The notes under the pieces: model-generated
What the model saw: only the letters and a program-made list of their open reading frames with translations
What the model was told of the DNA's origin: nothing
Database searches by the model: none
Assembly (NCBI GenBank): GCA_044870185.1
Contig: JBIOYL010000023.1
Coordinates: 1-25,337 of the forward strand
Source of the DNA: JBIOYL01 sp044870185
Lineage (GTDB): Bacteria > Actinomycetota > CALGFH01
DNA: 25,337 bases
Direction: 5' to 3'
Shown here: positions 9,861 to 18,129 of the stretch, piece after piece
Layout: the number at the start of each line of letters is the position of its first letter
How positions within the stretch are numbered: the first letter of the stretch is position 1
Position numbers and translations under genes: made by a program

Positions 9861-10850
9861 TCAGCCGGTCGCGCTCGGCTCGGGCGCCGAGCCGCCCGCC
9901 GGCCACGGGCCGGCCTCCCAGCCGTAGCGGTCGGGCCGCAGGACGAAGGCGGCCGCGCCGAGCAGCCCGGCGTCGGCCCCCAGCGCGCCCGGCACGATCC
10001 GGCAGGCGGCGGCGAAGGCCATCCCGGCGTGGGTGGCGAACGCCGCCCGCAGCCCATCCCAGAACACCGGGCCCGACCGTGAGAACCCGCCCACGACGGC
10101 GGCCATCTCGAGGTCGAGCAGGCAGGCGGTGGAGGCGAGCGCCCGGCCCAGCGCCCGCCCGGCACGTTCGACGGTCCGCGCGGCGACCGGGTCGCCGGCG
10201 GTCGCCGACCGGGCGAGCGCGACGCCGTCGGCGATGCCGTCGGGCCGCCAGCCCGCCGCGAGCGCGTGCGCCACCGCCCGGGGACCGGACGCCACCGCCT
10301 CCAGGCAGCCCCGCCCGCCGCACGCGCACGGCGGCCCGTCGGGCTCGACCACGACGTGGCCGACATGGCCGGCGTTGCCGGTCGTGCCGTGGTAGAGGCG
10401 GCCGTCCAGGATCAGGCCACCGCCCACGCCGGTCGACACGGTCACCCCGAGCAGGTTGGACGTGCCGACACCGGCCCCCTTCCAGTGCTCCCCCACCACG
10501 ATGCCCACGGCGTCGTTGTGGACCAGCACGGTCCGGGCGTCGAACTCGGCCAGCAGCCGGTCGCGGAGCGGGAAGTCGCGCCAGTCGGGCTGGTTCAAGG
10601 GCGACACCACGCCGGCCGGCCAGCGCATCGGACCGGCCGCGCTGACCCCAACCCCGGCCAGGTCACCGGGCATGGTGTCGGCGCCGCGCAGGGCGGTCGC
10701 CGCGCAGGTGACCAGCGCCTCGTACAGCGCCTCGGCCCCGGCGCCGCGCGGCGAGGGGACCCGGCCGCGGCCGAGGATGCGCCCGGCCTCGTCGACCACG
10801 GCGGCGGCCAGCTTGGTCCCGCCGAGGTCCAGCGCGAGGACGGGCGCCAT
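9861..10850 (-). CDS. ROK-family sugar kinase (glucokinase-like)
   Basis: A 329-residue protein, the normal size for ROK glucokinases, which phosphorylate glucose or a related sugar with ATP or polyphosphate. Motifs: DLGGTK at 8-13 (phosphate loop), SAAGP at 70-74, the catalytic aspartate in HND at 111-113, TVSTGVGGG at 137-145, GHVGH at 161-165, and the ROK zinc motif CxCGxxGCLE at 175-184, with H165 as a likely ligand. There is no N-terminal HTH, so it is a kinase and not a NagC/XylR repressor. ATG 10850 lies 12 bases after the response-regulator stop, with no strong ribosome site, so it is probably cotranslated with it. The sugar cannot be fixed from sequence; glucose is most likely. Confidence 0.9.
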   Translation of the reverse strand: MAPVLALDLGGTKLAAAVVDEAGRILGRGRVPSPRGAGAEALYEALVTCAATALRGADTMPGDLAGVGVSAAGPMRWPAGVVSPLNQPDWRDFPLRDRLLAEFDARTVLVHNDAVGIVVGEHWKGAGVGTSNLLGVTVSTGVGGGLILDGRLYHGTTGNAGHVGHVVVEPDGPPCACGGRGCLEAVASGPRAVAHALAAGWRPDGIADGVALARSATAGDPVAARTVERAGRALGRALASTACLLDLEMAAVVGGFSRSGPVFWDGLRAAFATHAGMAFAAACRIVPGALGADAGLLGAAAFVLRPDRYGWEAGPWPAGGSAPEPSATG

Positions 10851-10862
10851 CGGCGGCGCCGG

Positions 10863-11564
10863 CTACTTGATCTCGAGCAGCTTCTCGCGCACCGCGTAGA
10901 CGACGGCCTCCATGCGCGAGTGCAGGTGCAGCTTCTCGAGGATGTTGCGGATGTGGTTCTTGACCGTGTTCTCGGAGATGTACAGCTCCTTGGCGATGTC
11001 GCGGTTGTTGTGGCCCTTGGCCACGAGCTTGAGGACCTCCATCTCCCGGTCGGTCAGCCGAGGGGTGGGGAGCTGCTGGCGCTCGTCGACCCGCTTGACC
11101 ATCGTCGCGAACTCGCTCAGCAGCTTGGACGCCATCGAGGGCGAGATGAGCGACTGGCCCTGGGCGACCGAGCGGATGGCGTTGGCCACCTCCTCGATCG
11201 AGATCTCCTTCAGCAGGTAGCCGTTGGCGCCCGCCTTGATGGCGTCGTACAGGTCGGCCTCCTCGTCGGAGATCGTGAGCATGAGGATTTTGACGTGCGG
11301 GATCAGGTCCTTGATGGCCTGCGTGGCCTCGATGCCGCCGCGGCGGGGCATGCGCACGTCCATCAGCACGACGTCGGGCATGAGCTCCTGGGCCTTGTCG
11401 ACGGCCTCCGCCCCGTCACCCGCCTCGCCGACGATCTCGACGTCGTCCTCCTGCTCCAGCACCATCTCCAGGCCGCGGCGGAACAGGGCGTGGTCGTCCA
11501 CGATCAGCACGCGGATTGCATCCCCCCGTTCACGCTGCGGTCGCGCCTGCCGGTCGTCGGCCAC
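10863..11564 (-). CDS. NarL/FixJ-family response regulator (LuxR-type HTH)
   Basis: About 233 residues from GTG 11564-11562, which follows AAGGAG by five bases; an in-frame ATG at 11579 is the alternative. The receiver domain starts IRVLIVDDHALFRRGLEMVL, has the phospho-acceptor D69 in VVLMDVRMP, the conserved Thr/Ser region ILMLTISDEE and the lysine in GYLLKEIS. A short linker leads to a LuxR HTH: LTDREMEVLKLVAKGHNN, RDIAKELYISENTVKNHI, ILEKLHLHSR. It should bind DNA when phosphorylated by a partner histidine kinase. No LuxR-type kinase (HisKA_3) gene is in the window, so it is an orphan here. It sits between hpf and the ROK kinase, an unusual insertion in the mtr-secA block. Confidence 0.95.
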   Translation of the reverse strand: MADDRQARPQRERGDAIRVLIVDDHALFRRGLEMVLEQEDDVEIVGEAGDGAEAVDKAQELMPDVVLMDVRMPRRGGIEATQAIKDLIPHVKILMLTISDEEADLYDAIKAGANGYLLKEISIEEVANAIRSVAQGQSLISPSMASKLLSEFATMVKRVDERQQLPTPRLTDREMEVLKLVAKGHNNRDIAKELYISENTVKNHIRNILEKLHLHSRMEAVVYAVREKLLEIK

Positions 11565-11598
11565 CCGTGCTCCTTCCATGTCCCTCGTCGGCTCCCTG

Positions 11599-12156
11599 CT
11601 AGCCCTCGGGCTCCAGCAGCCCGAAGTCTCCGGTACGGCGACGGTACACGACGTTTGCCCGTTCGGTCTCGGCGTTGGTGAACAGGAAGAAGTCGTGGCC
11701 GAGCAGGTCCATGCGCTCGACGGCCTCCTCGGGCGTCATCGGCTCCAGCTCCACCCGCTTGAAACGGACGATCGAGCCTAGCTCGCCCGCTTCGACCGCG
11801 GCCTGGGTCGGCTCCGCGGCGGGCGCGATCCCCTTGGCGCCGTCGGCGTGCTGGGTCCGGTCGATGCGGCGGCCCTTGAGCTTCTTGACCTGCCGCTCGA
11901 GCCGGTCGATCACCTGGTCCACGGCGGCGGCCGGGTCGGGTGCGCTGGCATGCGCCCGCACCAGCCGCGACTTGGTGGTCAGCGTGACCTCCACACGGTG
12001 CGCGTCGGTGACCCGGGGGTTGCGCTCCTCGGAGAACTCCACGTCCATCGCGAGGATACGGTCGTCGAACCGCTGCACCTTGGCGAGCTTGCGCTCGGTG
12101 AGCGCACGCAGCTTGTCGGGGACCTCGGTGTTCTTCCCCTTCACCGTCATCTGCAT
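11599..12156 (-). CDS. hpf: ribosome hibernation promoting factor, long form
   Basis: A 185-residue protein from ATG 12156, with GGGAG seven bases upstream. The N-terminal half (about 1-100) is the HPF/YfiA domain: MQMTVKGKNTEVPDKLRALT, RKLAKVQRFDDRI, HRVEVTLTTKSRLVRAHASA and VDQVIDRLERQVKKLKGR. The C-terminal domain (about 127-180), IVRFKRVELEPMTPEEAVER, LLGHDFFLFTNAETE and NVVYRR, joins two ribosomes. Long HPF makes inactive 100S dimers in stationary phase or stress; mycobacterial relatives stabilise ribosomes in hypoxia. It follows comF as in Mycobacterium and Streptomyces. About 200 bases of upstream spacer, including a large hairpin, suggest its own control. Confidence 0.97.
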   Translation of the reverse strand: MQMTVKGKNTEVPDKLRALTERKLAKVQRFDDRILAMDVEFSEERNPRVTDAHRVEVTLTTKSRLVRAHASAPDPAAAVDQVIDRLERQVKKLKGRRIDRTQHADGAKGIAPAAEPTQAAVEAGELGSIVRFKRVELEPMTPEEAVERMDLLGHDFFLFTNAETERANVVYRRRTGDFGLLEPEG

Positions 12157-12316
12157 CGGCAGCTCCCGTCCTCGGCCGCGGGCCGCCAGGACCCCGGCAC
12201 GTGCACCGTGGCGCCGCTACCGCGGCTGGTCCCGCCCGGTCGGGATCGGGCCGTCACCGTCACACGTACCGACATCCGGACCCTGGTGCATCCGGGCTCG
12301 CCCTTCGGATCCCGCC

Positions 12317-12381
12317 CTTTCGCCGCCTGGCCAGCCCGGATCCTTAGATCCCTGGAGGGCCAGATTCTACACCGGCGAAAG
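12317..12381. other. 65-base nested inverted repeat between comF and hpf
   Basis: Three coaxial stems are visible: CTTTCGCCG/CGGCGAAAG (12317-12325/12373-12381), CTGGCC/GGCCAG (12327-12332/12358-12363) and GGATC/GATCC (12338-12342/12347-12351). The comF stop (12369-12367) lies in one arm. It may end comF transcription or form a structured hpf leader; a TAGAAT on the minus strand at about 12370-12365 could also be a -10. Confidence 0.6.
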
Positions 12382-13302
12382 ACCAGCAAAGCGAGACAAT
12401 GCCGCCAGGGGAGGCCAGGCCACAGCCACGGCGCAGGCCCGACCGCGCCACCCTGGCGGGCGCGGCCCCGGCGGGGCGGCAGGCCGCGGGCGGGGCGGCC
12501 CCGGCGGGGCGGCAGTCACGGCGCAGGCCCGACCGCGGCGCCCTGGCCGGCACGAGGGGCGCCCTGCTGCAGGCCGACCGCGGCCGTCCCGGCGAGGGCA
12601 GGCCCCGGCACGCCGGAACTCGCGGGCGAGCGGCGGGCCTGGCGGGGGTGGCCGCGGCAGGGTCGGCGGGGCGAGGGGTGGGCCGAAGGCGGCCGGGGCG
12701 GCGGCCAGCACCGCGCCGGCCACCCGCCGGGCGCCAGCCTGCAGCAGGGCGCCTGCCGCGCCCGCCAGGGTGGCGCCCGTCGTGGCGACGTCGTCGACGA
12801 CGAGCACCCGCCCGCCGGTCAGCCGGCGGCGGCACCGGGGTGGGGGCCGGGCGGCCGGCGCCCCGTCGCGCCGCGCCCGCCCCAGGTCACGCCCGGCGGC
12901 CGGCGCCAGCAACTCGACCAGCGGCACGTCGAGCGCGCCGGCCACGCCGGCCGCGATGCAGCGGGCGTGGTCACGTGGCCGGCCGGCGGCCGGCCGGGCA
13001 CCGATCGGGGTGATCAGGTCGGCGGCGGCGCCGGCGGCCGCCATGGCCACGCCCAGCCGGCGTCCGAGCGCAACCAGCGCAGCCGCCTGGCCGCCGAGCT
13101 TGCCGGCCAGCACGGCCTCACGCAGGGCCGCACGGTAGATCCCGAGCGTCCACAGCTCGAGCTCGGTGCCGGCCAGGCGCCACGGCCCCGGGCTGGCCGG
13201 TTCCGGCGGCAGGCAGGCCGGGCAGCACGGCCAGGCATCGGGGCGCCCACAGGCAAGGCAGGCCGGCGGGCGCAGCAGGCCAGAGATCCAGGTCGCATGC
13301 AT
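12367..13302 (-). CDS. ComF-family phosphoribosyltransferase-like protein
   Basis: About 311 residues from ATG 13302 (an upstream ATG at 13350 is possible). The N-terminus has the ComF zinc-finger-like CLACGRPDAWPCCPAC at about 15-30, then LELWTLGIYRAALREAVL and the phosphoribosyltransferase core, with the PRPP-binding loop RVLVVDDVATTGATL. ComF proteins are linked to DNA uptake in competent bacteria; in actinobacteria their role is not settled. The gene lies between mtrB and hpf, its usual position. The last 85 or so residues are an abnormal Pro/Arg/Gly-rich tail (RPAAPPGPRPPGWRGRACA) encoded by direct repeats and not shared with normal ComF proteins of about 230 residues. A frameshift near the end of the PRTase domain followed by open GC-rich sequence could explain it. 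Confidence 0.85.
   Translation of the reverse strand: MHATWISGLLRPPACLACGRPDAWPCCPACLPPEPASPGPWRLAGTELELWTLGIYRAALREAVLAGKLGGQAAALVALGRRLGVAMAAAGAAADLITPIGARPAAGRPRDHARCIAAGVAGALDVPLVELLAPAAGRDLGRARRDGAPAARPPPRCRRRLTGGRVLVVDDVATTGATLAGAAGALLQAGARRVAGAVLAAAPAAFGPPLAPPTLPRPPPPGPPLAREFRRAGACPRRDGRGRPAAGRPSCRPGRRGRACAVTAAPPGPPRPRPAAPPGPRPPGWRGRACAVAVAWPPLAALSRFAGLSPV
12427..12537. repeat. direct repeats in the comF 3' tail
   Basis: cacggcgcaggcccgaccgc occurs at 12427 and 12517 (90-base period), and gcggccccggcggggcggca at 12462-12481 and 12495-12514 (33-base period). Both periods are multiples of three, so the comF frame is kept. Confidence 0.9.
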
Positions 13303-13371
13303 GCCCGAGACGCTACCTGCCGCAGCCGGCGCCCGCGACCGGCGATCCACAGGGTCCGCCGCCGTGCCCTG

Positions 13372-14922
13372 TCAGCCGTGGACCGCTTCGGGCTCCGGTT
13401 CGGCGGCCTCGACCTGGACCTCCTCGACGGGCAGCCCGCCCGGCGGCTCGGCGGCCGGCAGGACGACGGTGAACGTGGAGCCCACGCCGACCTGGCTCTC
13501 CACCGTGATCGAGCCGCGGTGCAGGTGGACGTTCTCGAGCGCGATGGCAAGACCAAGCCCGGTCCCGCCGATCGCGCGCGCCCGGTGGGCGTCGGCCCGA
13601 TAGAAGCGCTCGAAGATGTGCGGCAGGTCCTCGGCTGGGATGCCCTCGCCCTCGTCGATCACCCGCACGACCACCTCCTCATCCGAGCGTGTGACCTCGA
13701 CGCGCACGCTGCGCTCGGTGGTGTGCTCGACGGCGTTCTTGACCAGGTTGGAGAACACGCGGTCCAGCCGGCGCGGGTCGGCGGCCACAACAGGCGGGCC
13801 ATTCGAGTGGTCCACGTGCAGCGACAGGTCGACCTGATGGCCGTGCGCGATCGCGTCGAGCGCGTCGACGACCTCGTCTAGCACGCTCTCGAGGTCGACC
13901 TCGACCGGCTCGAGCACGACCACGCCGGCGTCGAACCGGCTGATCTCCAGCAGATCCTCGAGCAGGTTCTCGAACCGCTCCAGCTCGCGCTCGAGCAGGA
14001 CGGCGGCCCGTTGGGCGTCCGTCGGCAGGCTGGCACGGGCGGCGTGGATGTAGTCGGCCGCCATGCGCACGGTGGACAGCGGCGTACGCAGCTCATGGGA
14101 GACATCCTGGACGAAGCGGGCCTGGAGCCGCGACACCTCCTGCAGCTCGCGGATCTTCTGGGCGAGCGCGCCGGTCATGCGGTTGAACGACTCGGCCAGG
14201 CGGCCGAAGTCGTCGCGTGCGGTCGCCTCGGGGATGCGGGCGGCCAGGTTGCCGGCCGTGATCTCCTCCGCGACGTCACGGGCGCGCCGGATGGGCTCGA
14301 GCACGCGGCCGATCGAGATCATGGCCAGCACCACGACTGCGATCAGCAGCCCGGCTCCGACGACGAGCAGGAACTGCGTGAGGGTGGCGAGCGTGTCCTC
14401 CTGGAACGTGAGTGGGAAGAAGAAGTACGCCCAGTAGGGGCCGGTCCGGCTGACCTGGTTGGAAGGGATTGGCGTGCCGACGATCAGGACGCGCCCGTGC
14501 CCACCCTTGGCCGGTGCGTAGACGAGGGCCTGCTCGGAGCGCTCCTGCACCCTCGTCTGCAGCGAGGCCGGCACGTCGGTGGCGAGGTGGGCGTCGTCGG
14601 ACTGCTCGCTCCCCCCCGGTGCGACCACGACGACCGCCTCGAAGCCCTGGGGCGGCCCTTTGCGCATGGCGATGCCCTGGACGACCCGCTTGAGCACCTC
14701 TCGCTGGGGCAGCCCGGCCAGGGTGCTCATCCGCGCCGCGGCGTGCGACGTGGCCTGGTTGACCGCGTACAGAGCCTGCTGCCGCTGCTGGCCGTACAGG
14801 GTCTTGGCGAGCAGCGAGTGCAGCGTGTACCCGAGCAGGAACAGCGCGATCACGACCGCGGCCGAGGTGAAGAGCACGACCCTTGCACGCAGGTCGAGCC
14901 GGACGCGGGTGATCTTCAGCAC
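13372..14922 (-). CDS. mtrB: sensor histidine kinase MtrB
   Basis: A 516-residue kinase starting GTG 14922, three bases after the mtrA stop, with GGAG at the mtrA end serving as ribosome site. Layout: membrane helix 15-38, an extracytoplasmic region of about 140 residues, second helix about 182-203, HAMP about 205-258, HisKA with the phospho-acceptor H276 in FVQDVSHELRTPLSTVRMA, and HATPase_c with NLVKNAVEHT (N box), VIDEGEGIP (G1), IFERFYR (F box) and GGTGLGLAI (G2). The domain order fits MtrB, which with MtrA controls cell-wall hydrolases, division and osmotic response in actinobacteria. A short acidic tail follows. The lipoprotein gene lpqB, which normally follows mtrB and modulates it, is absent: only 69 bases separate mtrB from comF. 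Confidence 0.95.
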   Translation of the reverse strand: MLKITRVRLDLRARVVLFTSAAVVIALFLLGYTLHSLLAKTLYGQQRQQALYAVNQATSHAAARMSTLAGLPQREVLKRVVQGIAMRKGPPQGFEAVVVVAPGGSEQSDDAHLATDVPASLQTRVQERSEQALVYAPAKGGHGRVLIVGTPIPSNQVSRTGPYWAYFFFPLTFQEDTLATLTQFLLVVGAGLLIAVVVLAMISIGRVLEPIRRARDVAEEITAGNLAARIPEATARDDFGRLAESFNRMTGALAQKIRELQEVSRLQARFVQDVSHELRTPLSTVRMAADYIHAARASLPTDAQRAAVLLERELERFENLLEDLLEISRFDAGVVVLEPVEVDLESVLDEVVDALDAIAHGHQVDLSLHVDHSNGPPVVAADPRRLDRVFSNLVKNAVEHTTERSVRVEVTRSDEEVVVRVIDEGEGIPAEDLPHIFERFYRADAHRARAIGGTGLGLAIALENVHLHRGSITVESQVGVGSTFTVVLPAAEPPGGLPVEEVQVEAAEPEPEAVHG

Positions 14923-14925
14923 CAG

Positions 14926-15639
14926 CTACTCCAAGTCGTCGGCTGGCTTGCCGCCCGTCCCCCCATCCGGTCCGATACGGTAGCCGACGCCACGCACAGT
15001 CTGCACGATCTTCGGGTTCTCCGGGTCGTCCTCGATCTTCGCACGCAGCCGCTGGACGTGGACGTTCACGAGCCGGGTGTCGCCGGCATAGCGATAGCCC
15101 CACACCTGCTCGAGCAGGACCTCGCGGGTGAACACCTGGCGCGGCCGCCGCGCCAGGGTGGCGAGCAGCTCGAACTCGAGCGGGGTCAGGCTGACGGGCT
15201 CGCCGCCCTTGGTGACCTGATGGGCCATGACGTCCACCTCGATGTCATGGAATCGCAGCGTCTCGGCGCCTTCGGTGTCCCGCCGACGCAGCCGGGCCCG
15301 CACCCGGGCGACCAGCTCCTTGGCCGAGAACGGCTTGGTGATATAGTCGTCCGCCCCCGATTCGAGCCCGAGCACGATATCCACCGTGTCGGTCTTGGCG
15401 GTGAGCATGACGATTGGAACACCCGACTCCATGCGCAGCTCGCGGCAGATCTCCAGGCCGTCCTTGCCCGGAAGCATGAGATCGAGCAGAACCAGGTCGG
15501 GCTTGGCCTGGTGGAACGCGGCGACCGCCTGGTCGCCGGAGCGCACGAACACGGGCTCGAACCCCTCCTGACGGAGCACGATCCCGAGCATCTCGCCGAG
15601 GGAAGGGTCGTCGTCGACGACCAGCACTCTGCCCTTCAA
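14926..15639 (-). CDS. mtrA: response regulator MtrA (OmpR/PhoB family)
   Basis: 237 residues from TTG 15639-15637, preceded by GGAGGAGG seven bases upstream; this beats the in-frame ATG further up and restores the normal MtrA start, KGRVLVVDDDPSLGEMLG. Receiver: acidic pocket DDD at 9-11, phospho-acceptor D53 in LVLLDLMLPG, VIVLTAK-type VPIVMLTAK, and ITKPFSAKEL. The winged-helix output domain has EPVSLTPLEFELLATLARRP, FTREVLLEQVWGYRYAGDTR, VNVHVQRLRAKIEDDPENP and VRGVGYRI. The SLTPLEFELL, WGYRYAGDTRLVNVHVQRLR pattern is characteristic of MtrA. Known targets in relatives are wall hydrolases, dnaA and itself. It is transcribed away from the Pro/Gly-rich membrane protein gene across a 365-base shared spacer. 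Confidence 0.96.
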   Translation of the reverse strand: MKGRVLVVDDDPSLGEMLGIVLRQEGFEPVFVRSGDQAVAAFHQAKPDLVLLDLMLPGKDGLEICRELRMESGVPIVMLTAKTDTVDIVLGLESGADDYITKPFSAKELVARVRARLRRRDTEGAETLRFHDIEVDVMAHQVTKGGEPVSLTPLEFELLATLARRPRQVFTREVLLEQVWGYRYAGDTRLVNVHVQRLRAKIEDDPENPKIVQTVRGVGYRIGPDGGTGGKPADDLE

Positions 15640-16004
15640 CCAGCGACCTCCTCCACGATCTGGACAACACGATCTTCGACGATCGGGTTGACGTAGGGAC
15701 ACATCATGTCTGGCCCGCCCGCCGGATGGGAGTCCTGGCGGCTGCGAACCTCGCCGCGACCTCATGGAAGGGTAATCGAGCAAGCATCCCACGTTCGCGG
15801 CGGAAGCTCCAACCAGGCCGCCCGGGCGGGCGCCGGCCGCACGAGCACCGGCCGGGCTGGCGCCAGCCGGGGTGGGCGCCGGCCCGGCGGGCGCCGACGG
15901 GGCGGGCGCCGGGGGCCACGGCCGCATTGACCGGCCGGAGCCGCGCCCGGACAATGCGCAGGACCACCAGCGTCCGAAGCATCCGAAGCATCCGAAGGGG
16001 ATCC
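15640..16004. other. divergent spacer between mtrA and the membrane-protein operon
   Basis: No gene supported. It must hold the promoters for mtrA and for the plus-strand operon, though I cannot point to convincing -35/-10 pairs. It contains repeated gggcgccgg blocks, a perfect 14-base palindrome GGCTGGCGCCAGCC at 15855-15868, and a nine-base tandem repeat catccgaag between about 15972 and 15998, just before the GTG at 16005. Either array could be a regulator site. Confidence 0.5.
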
Positions 16005-17378
16005 GTGACGAGCACGCCGCCGCCCTTGGATCGGTCAGATCCCCCCGAGGGATCCGGCCGCCCGAGGCCGTCCGAGGACCGCCCGCCCAACCCTGGGGCC
16101 GAGCACCACAGCCCGGCTCCCTCCGGTGGGAGCCAGCCGGCGCAGCCACCGGCCCCCGGATGGTGGGGGCAACCTCCAGCTCCCGGCCCATGGGGCCAGC
16201 CGCCGGATCCCGGCTCCGGCCCATGGGGGCGGCCGCCGGATCCCGGCTCCGGCGCATGGGGGCAGCCGCCGGATCCCGGCTCCGGCGCATGGGGACGGCA
16301 GGGTCAGCCGGACGGAGGCCAGCCGGGGCCGTATCCGGGCCCCGGGCAGTGGGGGCAGCCGCCGGGGGGATATGGGCCACCGGCGGGCTGGGGCCCGCCA
16401 CAGGAGCCGTACGGGCCACCGGCGGGCTGGGGCCCACCGGGCTGGGGCGGCCCACCGGGCTACGGCAGCCCGCCAGGCTGGGGCGGCCCACCAGGCTACG
16501 GCGCCCCGCCGGCCGGGCCCAAGGCGGGCAACGCCCGCACCGGCCCGCTGCCGCTGCACCCGATGGCCCTGGGCGACCTCCTCGACGGGGCGTTCAAGCT
16601 GCTGAAGGCCAACTGGCGCACGATCGTGCTGGTCACGGCCGTCTTCGAGGTGCCGCTCAGCATCCTGGGCGCATGGCTGCAGCGGGACGCCTTCGGCGGC
16701 CAGAGCCTGTTCTCGATGTTCAGCAACCCCGAGCTGGCCCAGGTCAACTCCGCCGAGCAGTTCTCGACCACCAGCATCAGCCTGTCCCTGGCAACCTCAC
16801 TGCTCGGCTTGCTCGTGACCGCGCTGCTGGCCGGGGCGATCAGCCGCGTGGTGGCCTCCAGCTACCTCGGCGAGGAGCTGTCGGTCGGCGACGCGCTGCG
16901 GGCCACCGGACGGCGCTTGGCGCCGCTGCTCGCGGCCTCGCTCATGGTGACCCTCCTGATCGCCGTCGGAGCGCTGCTCTGCCTGGTCGGTGCCGTGGTG
17001 CCGGCCACCTTCTTCGTCGCCACCACGGCGATCATCATGGTCGAAGGGCTCGGCCCGATCGCGGCCATGGGCCGCTCGGCCACCCTGATCCGGCCGCGCT
17101 TCTGGCCGTACGCCGGGATCGTGGTGCTCTCCTATGTCATCGCCCAGTTCCTCGGCAGCATCCTGGGCGCCGGGTTCGTGCTGCTCGGATTCGCGGCCAG
17201 CTCGACCCTGCGCGTCGTCCTGCTCTTCATCGGCTCGCTGGTCGCGGCGCTCATCACGCGGCCGTTCGTGACCATCGTGGCCACCCTGGTCTACTACGAC
17301 GCGCGCATCCGCCACGAGGGGTTCGACCTCCAGGTGATCGCGGCCGACCTCGCTCGCAGTGACGCGCCGCCCCGGTGA
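16005..17378 (+). CDS. Pro/Gly-rich multi-pass membrane protein (GPDP-memb/DUF7847-like)
   Basis: 457 residues from GTG 16005, with AAGGGG four bases upstream. The first 180 residues are Pro/Gly/Trp/Tyr-rich and disordered, built of repeats such as PPDPGSGAWGQ and YGPPAGWGPP. The conserved part starts PLHPMALGDLLDGAFKLLKA, NWRTIVLVTAVFEVPLSILG, followed by about six hydrophobic segments (LATSLLGLLVTALLAGAI, LLAASLMVTLLIAVGALLCL, VVPATFFVATTAIIMVEG, YAGIVVLSYVIAQFLGSILG, VVLLFIGSLVAALI) and a closing VYYDARIRHEGFDLQVIA. The LGDLLDGAFKLxxxNW start and LVYYDxRxRxEGFDL end are typical of actinobacterial proteins annotated as glycerophosphoryl diester phosphodiesterase membrane domain; no catalytic domain is present. 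It overlaps the DUF4129 gene by 20 bases, so one operon. The role is probably in envelope integrity (inference). Confidence 0.9.
   Translation: MTSTPPPLDRSDPPEGSGRPRPSEDRPPNPGAEHHSPAPSGGSQPAQPPAPGWWGQPPAPGPWGQPPDPGSGPWGRPPDPGSGAWGQPPDPGSGAWGRQGQPDGGQPGPYPGPGQWGQPPGGYGPPAGWGPPQEPYGPPAGWGPPGWGGPPGYGSPPGWGGPPGYGAPPAGPKAGNARTGPLPLHPMALGDLLDGAFKLLKANWRTIVLVTAVFEVPLSILGAWLQRDAFGGQSLFSMFSNPELAQVNSAEQFSTTSISLSLATSLLGLLVTALLAGAISRVVASSYLGEELSVGDALRATGRRLAPLLAASLMVTLLIAVGALLCLVGAVVPATFFVATTAIIMVEGLGPIAAMGRSATLIRPRFWPYAGIVVLSYVIAQFLGSILGAGFVLLGFAASSTLRVVLLFIGSLVAALITRPFVTIVATLVYYDARIRHEGFDLQVIAADLARSDAPPR
16205..16303 (+). repeat. 33-bp in-frame tandem repeat, three copies
   Basis: Units at 16205-16237, 16238-16270 and 16271-16303 each start ggatcccggctccggc and encode an 11-residue PPDPGSGxWGx repeat. 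Confidence 0.93.
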
Positions 17379-18129
17379 GCGCGCCGCGGCCGTCCGGGTC
17401 GCGCTGACCTTCGCGCTGGCGGCGACCCTGGCCGTCGCCGGCACCGCCTGTGCGGCGCCACAGGCTAGGCCGCCCGCGGCAGGCGCGGCAGGTCCGGCGG
17501 CCGCCCCGGCCGGGGTCGCCCGCGACCTGCCGGCGCCCACCCGGGACCCCGAGCGGGTGCGCAGGGCGGTCCGGGAGGTCCTGTCCCGGCCCGAGTTCCG
17601 GCCGCCGCCCAAGCCGCTGGCGCAACGCGTCCTCGAATGGCTGCTCGAGCGGGTCGGCCGGCTGCTGTCGGCGCTCACCAGCAGCGGCGCCGGGGCGCTC
17701 GTCGGCTCCGGCCTGCTCGCCCTGGCGCTGGTCGCGATCCTGCTGTTCGCGCTGCGGCTGTCACGCGGCGTGGGCCGTGACCCCGAGCTGGCCGCCGCCC
17801 GGCCGGCCGCCGCGCGCCGGCCGGCCGCCGACTGGCGGGCCGAGGCGGAGACGCACGAGCGCGCCGGCGACTGGCGCCAGGCGCTGCGCTGCCGCTACCG
17901 GGCGCTGATCGCCGACCTGGCCGCCCGCGGGCTGGTCGACGAGATCCCGGGCCGCACCGCCGGCGAGTACCTCCTGGTGGTCGGCCGCAGCGTGCCGGCC
18001 GCGGCCGCCGACTTCGCCGGCGCGACCGACCTGTTCGAGGCGGCCTGGTACGGCAACCGGCGCACCGGGCCGCAGGAGGCCGGCCGGTTCCGGATGCTGG
18101 CCGGACGCGTGCTGGAACGGGCCTCGTGA
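17359..18129 (+). CDS. DUF4129-domain membrane protein
   Basis: 256 residues from GTG 17359, overlapping the end of the previous gene, so translation is probably coupled. An N-terminal hydrophobic segment (VRVALTFALAATLAVAGTAC) looks like a signal peptide or anchor; the Cys could be a weak lipobox. A Pro/Ala-rich extracytoplasmic part with RRAVREVLSRPEFRPPP and PLAQRVLEWLLERVGRLLS is followed by a membrane helix at about 112-133 and the C-terminal cytoplasmic DUF4129: WRAEAETHERAGDWRQALRC, YRALIADLAARGLVDEIPGR, TAGEYL, FEAAWYGNRR. DUF4129 proteins are common partners of MoxR ATPases and DUF58 proteins. The biochemical role is unknown. Its TGA overlaps the next GTG. Confidence 0.9.
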   Translation: MTRRPGERAAAVRVALTFALAATLAVAGTACAAPQARPPAAGAAGPAAAPAGVARDLPAPTRDPERVRRAVREVLSRPEFRPPPKPLAQRVLEWLLERVGRLLSALTSSGAGALVGSGLLALALVAILLFALRLSRGVGRDPELAAARPAAARRPAADWRAEAETHERAGDWRQALRCRYRALIADLAARGLVDEIPGRTAGEYLLVVGRSVPAAAADFAGATDLFEAAWYGNRRTGPQEAGRFRMLAGRVLERAS

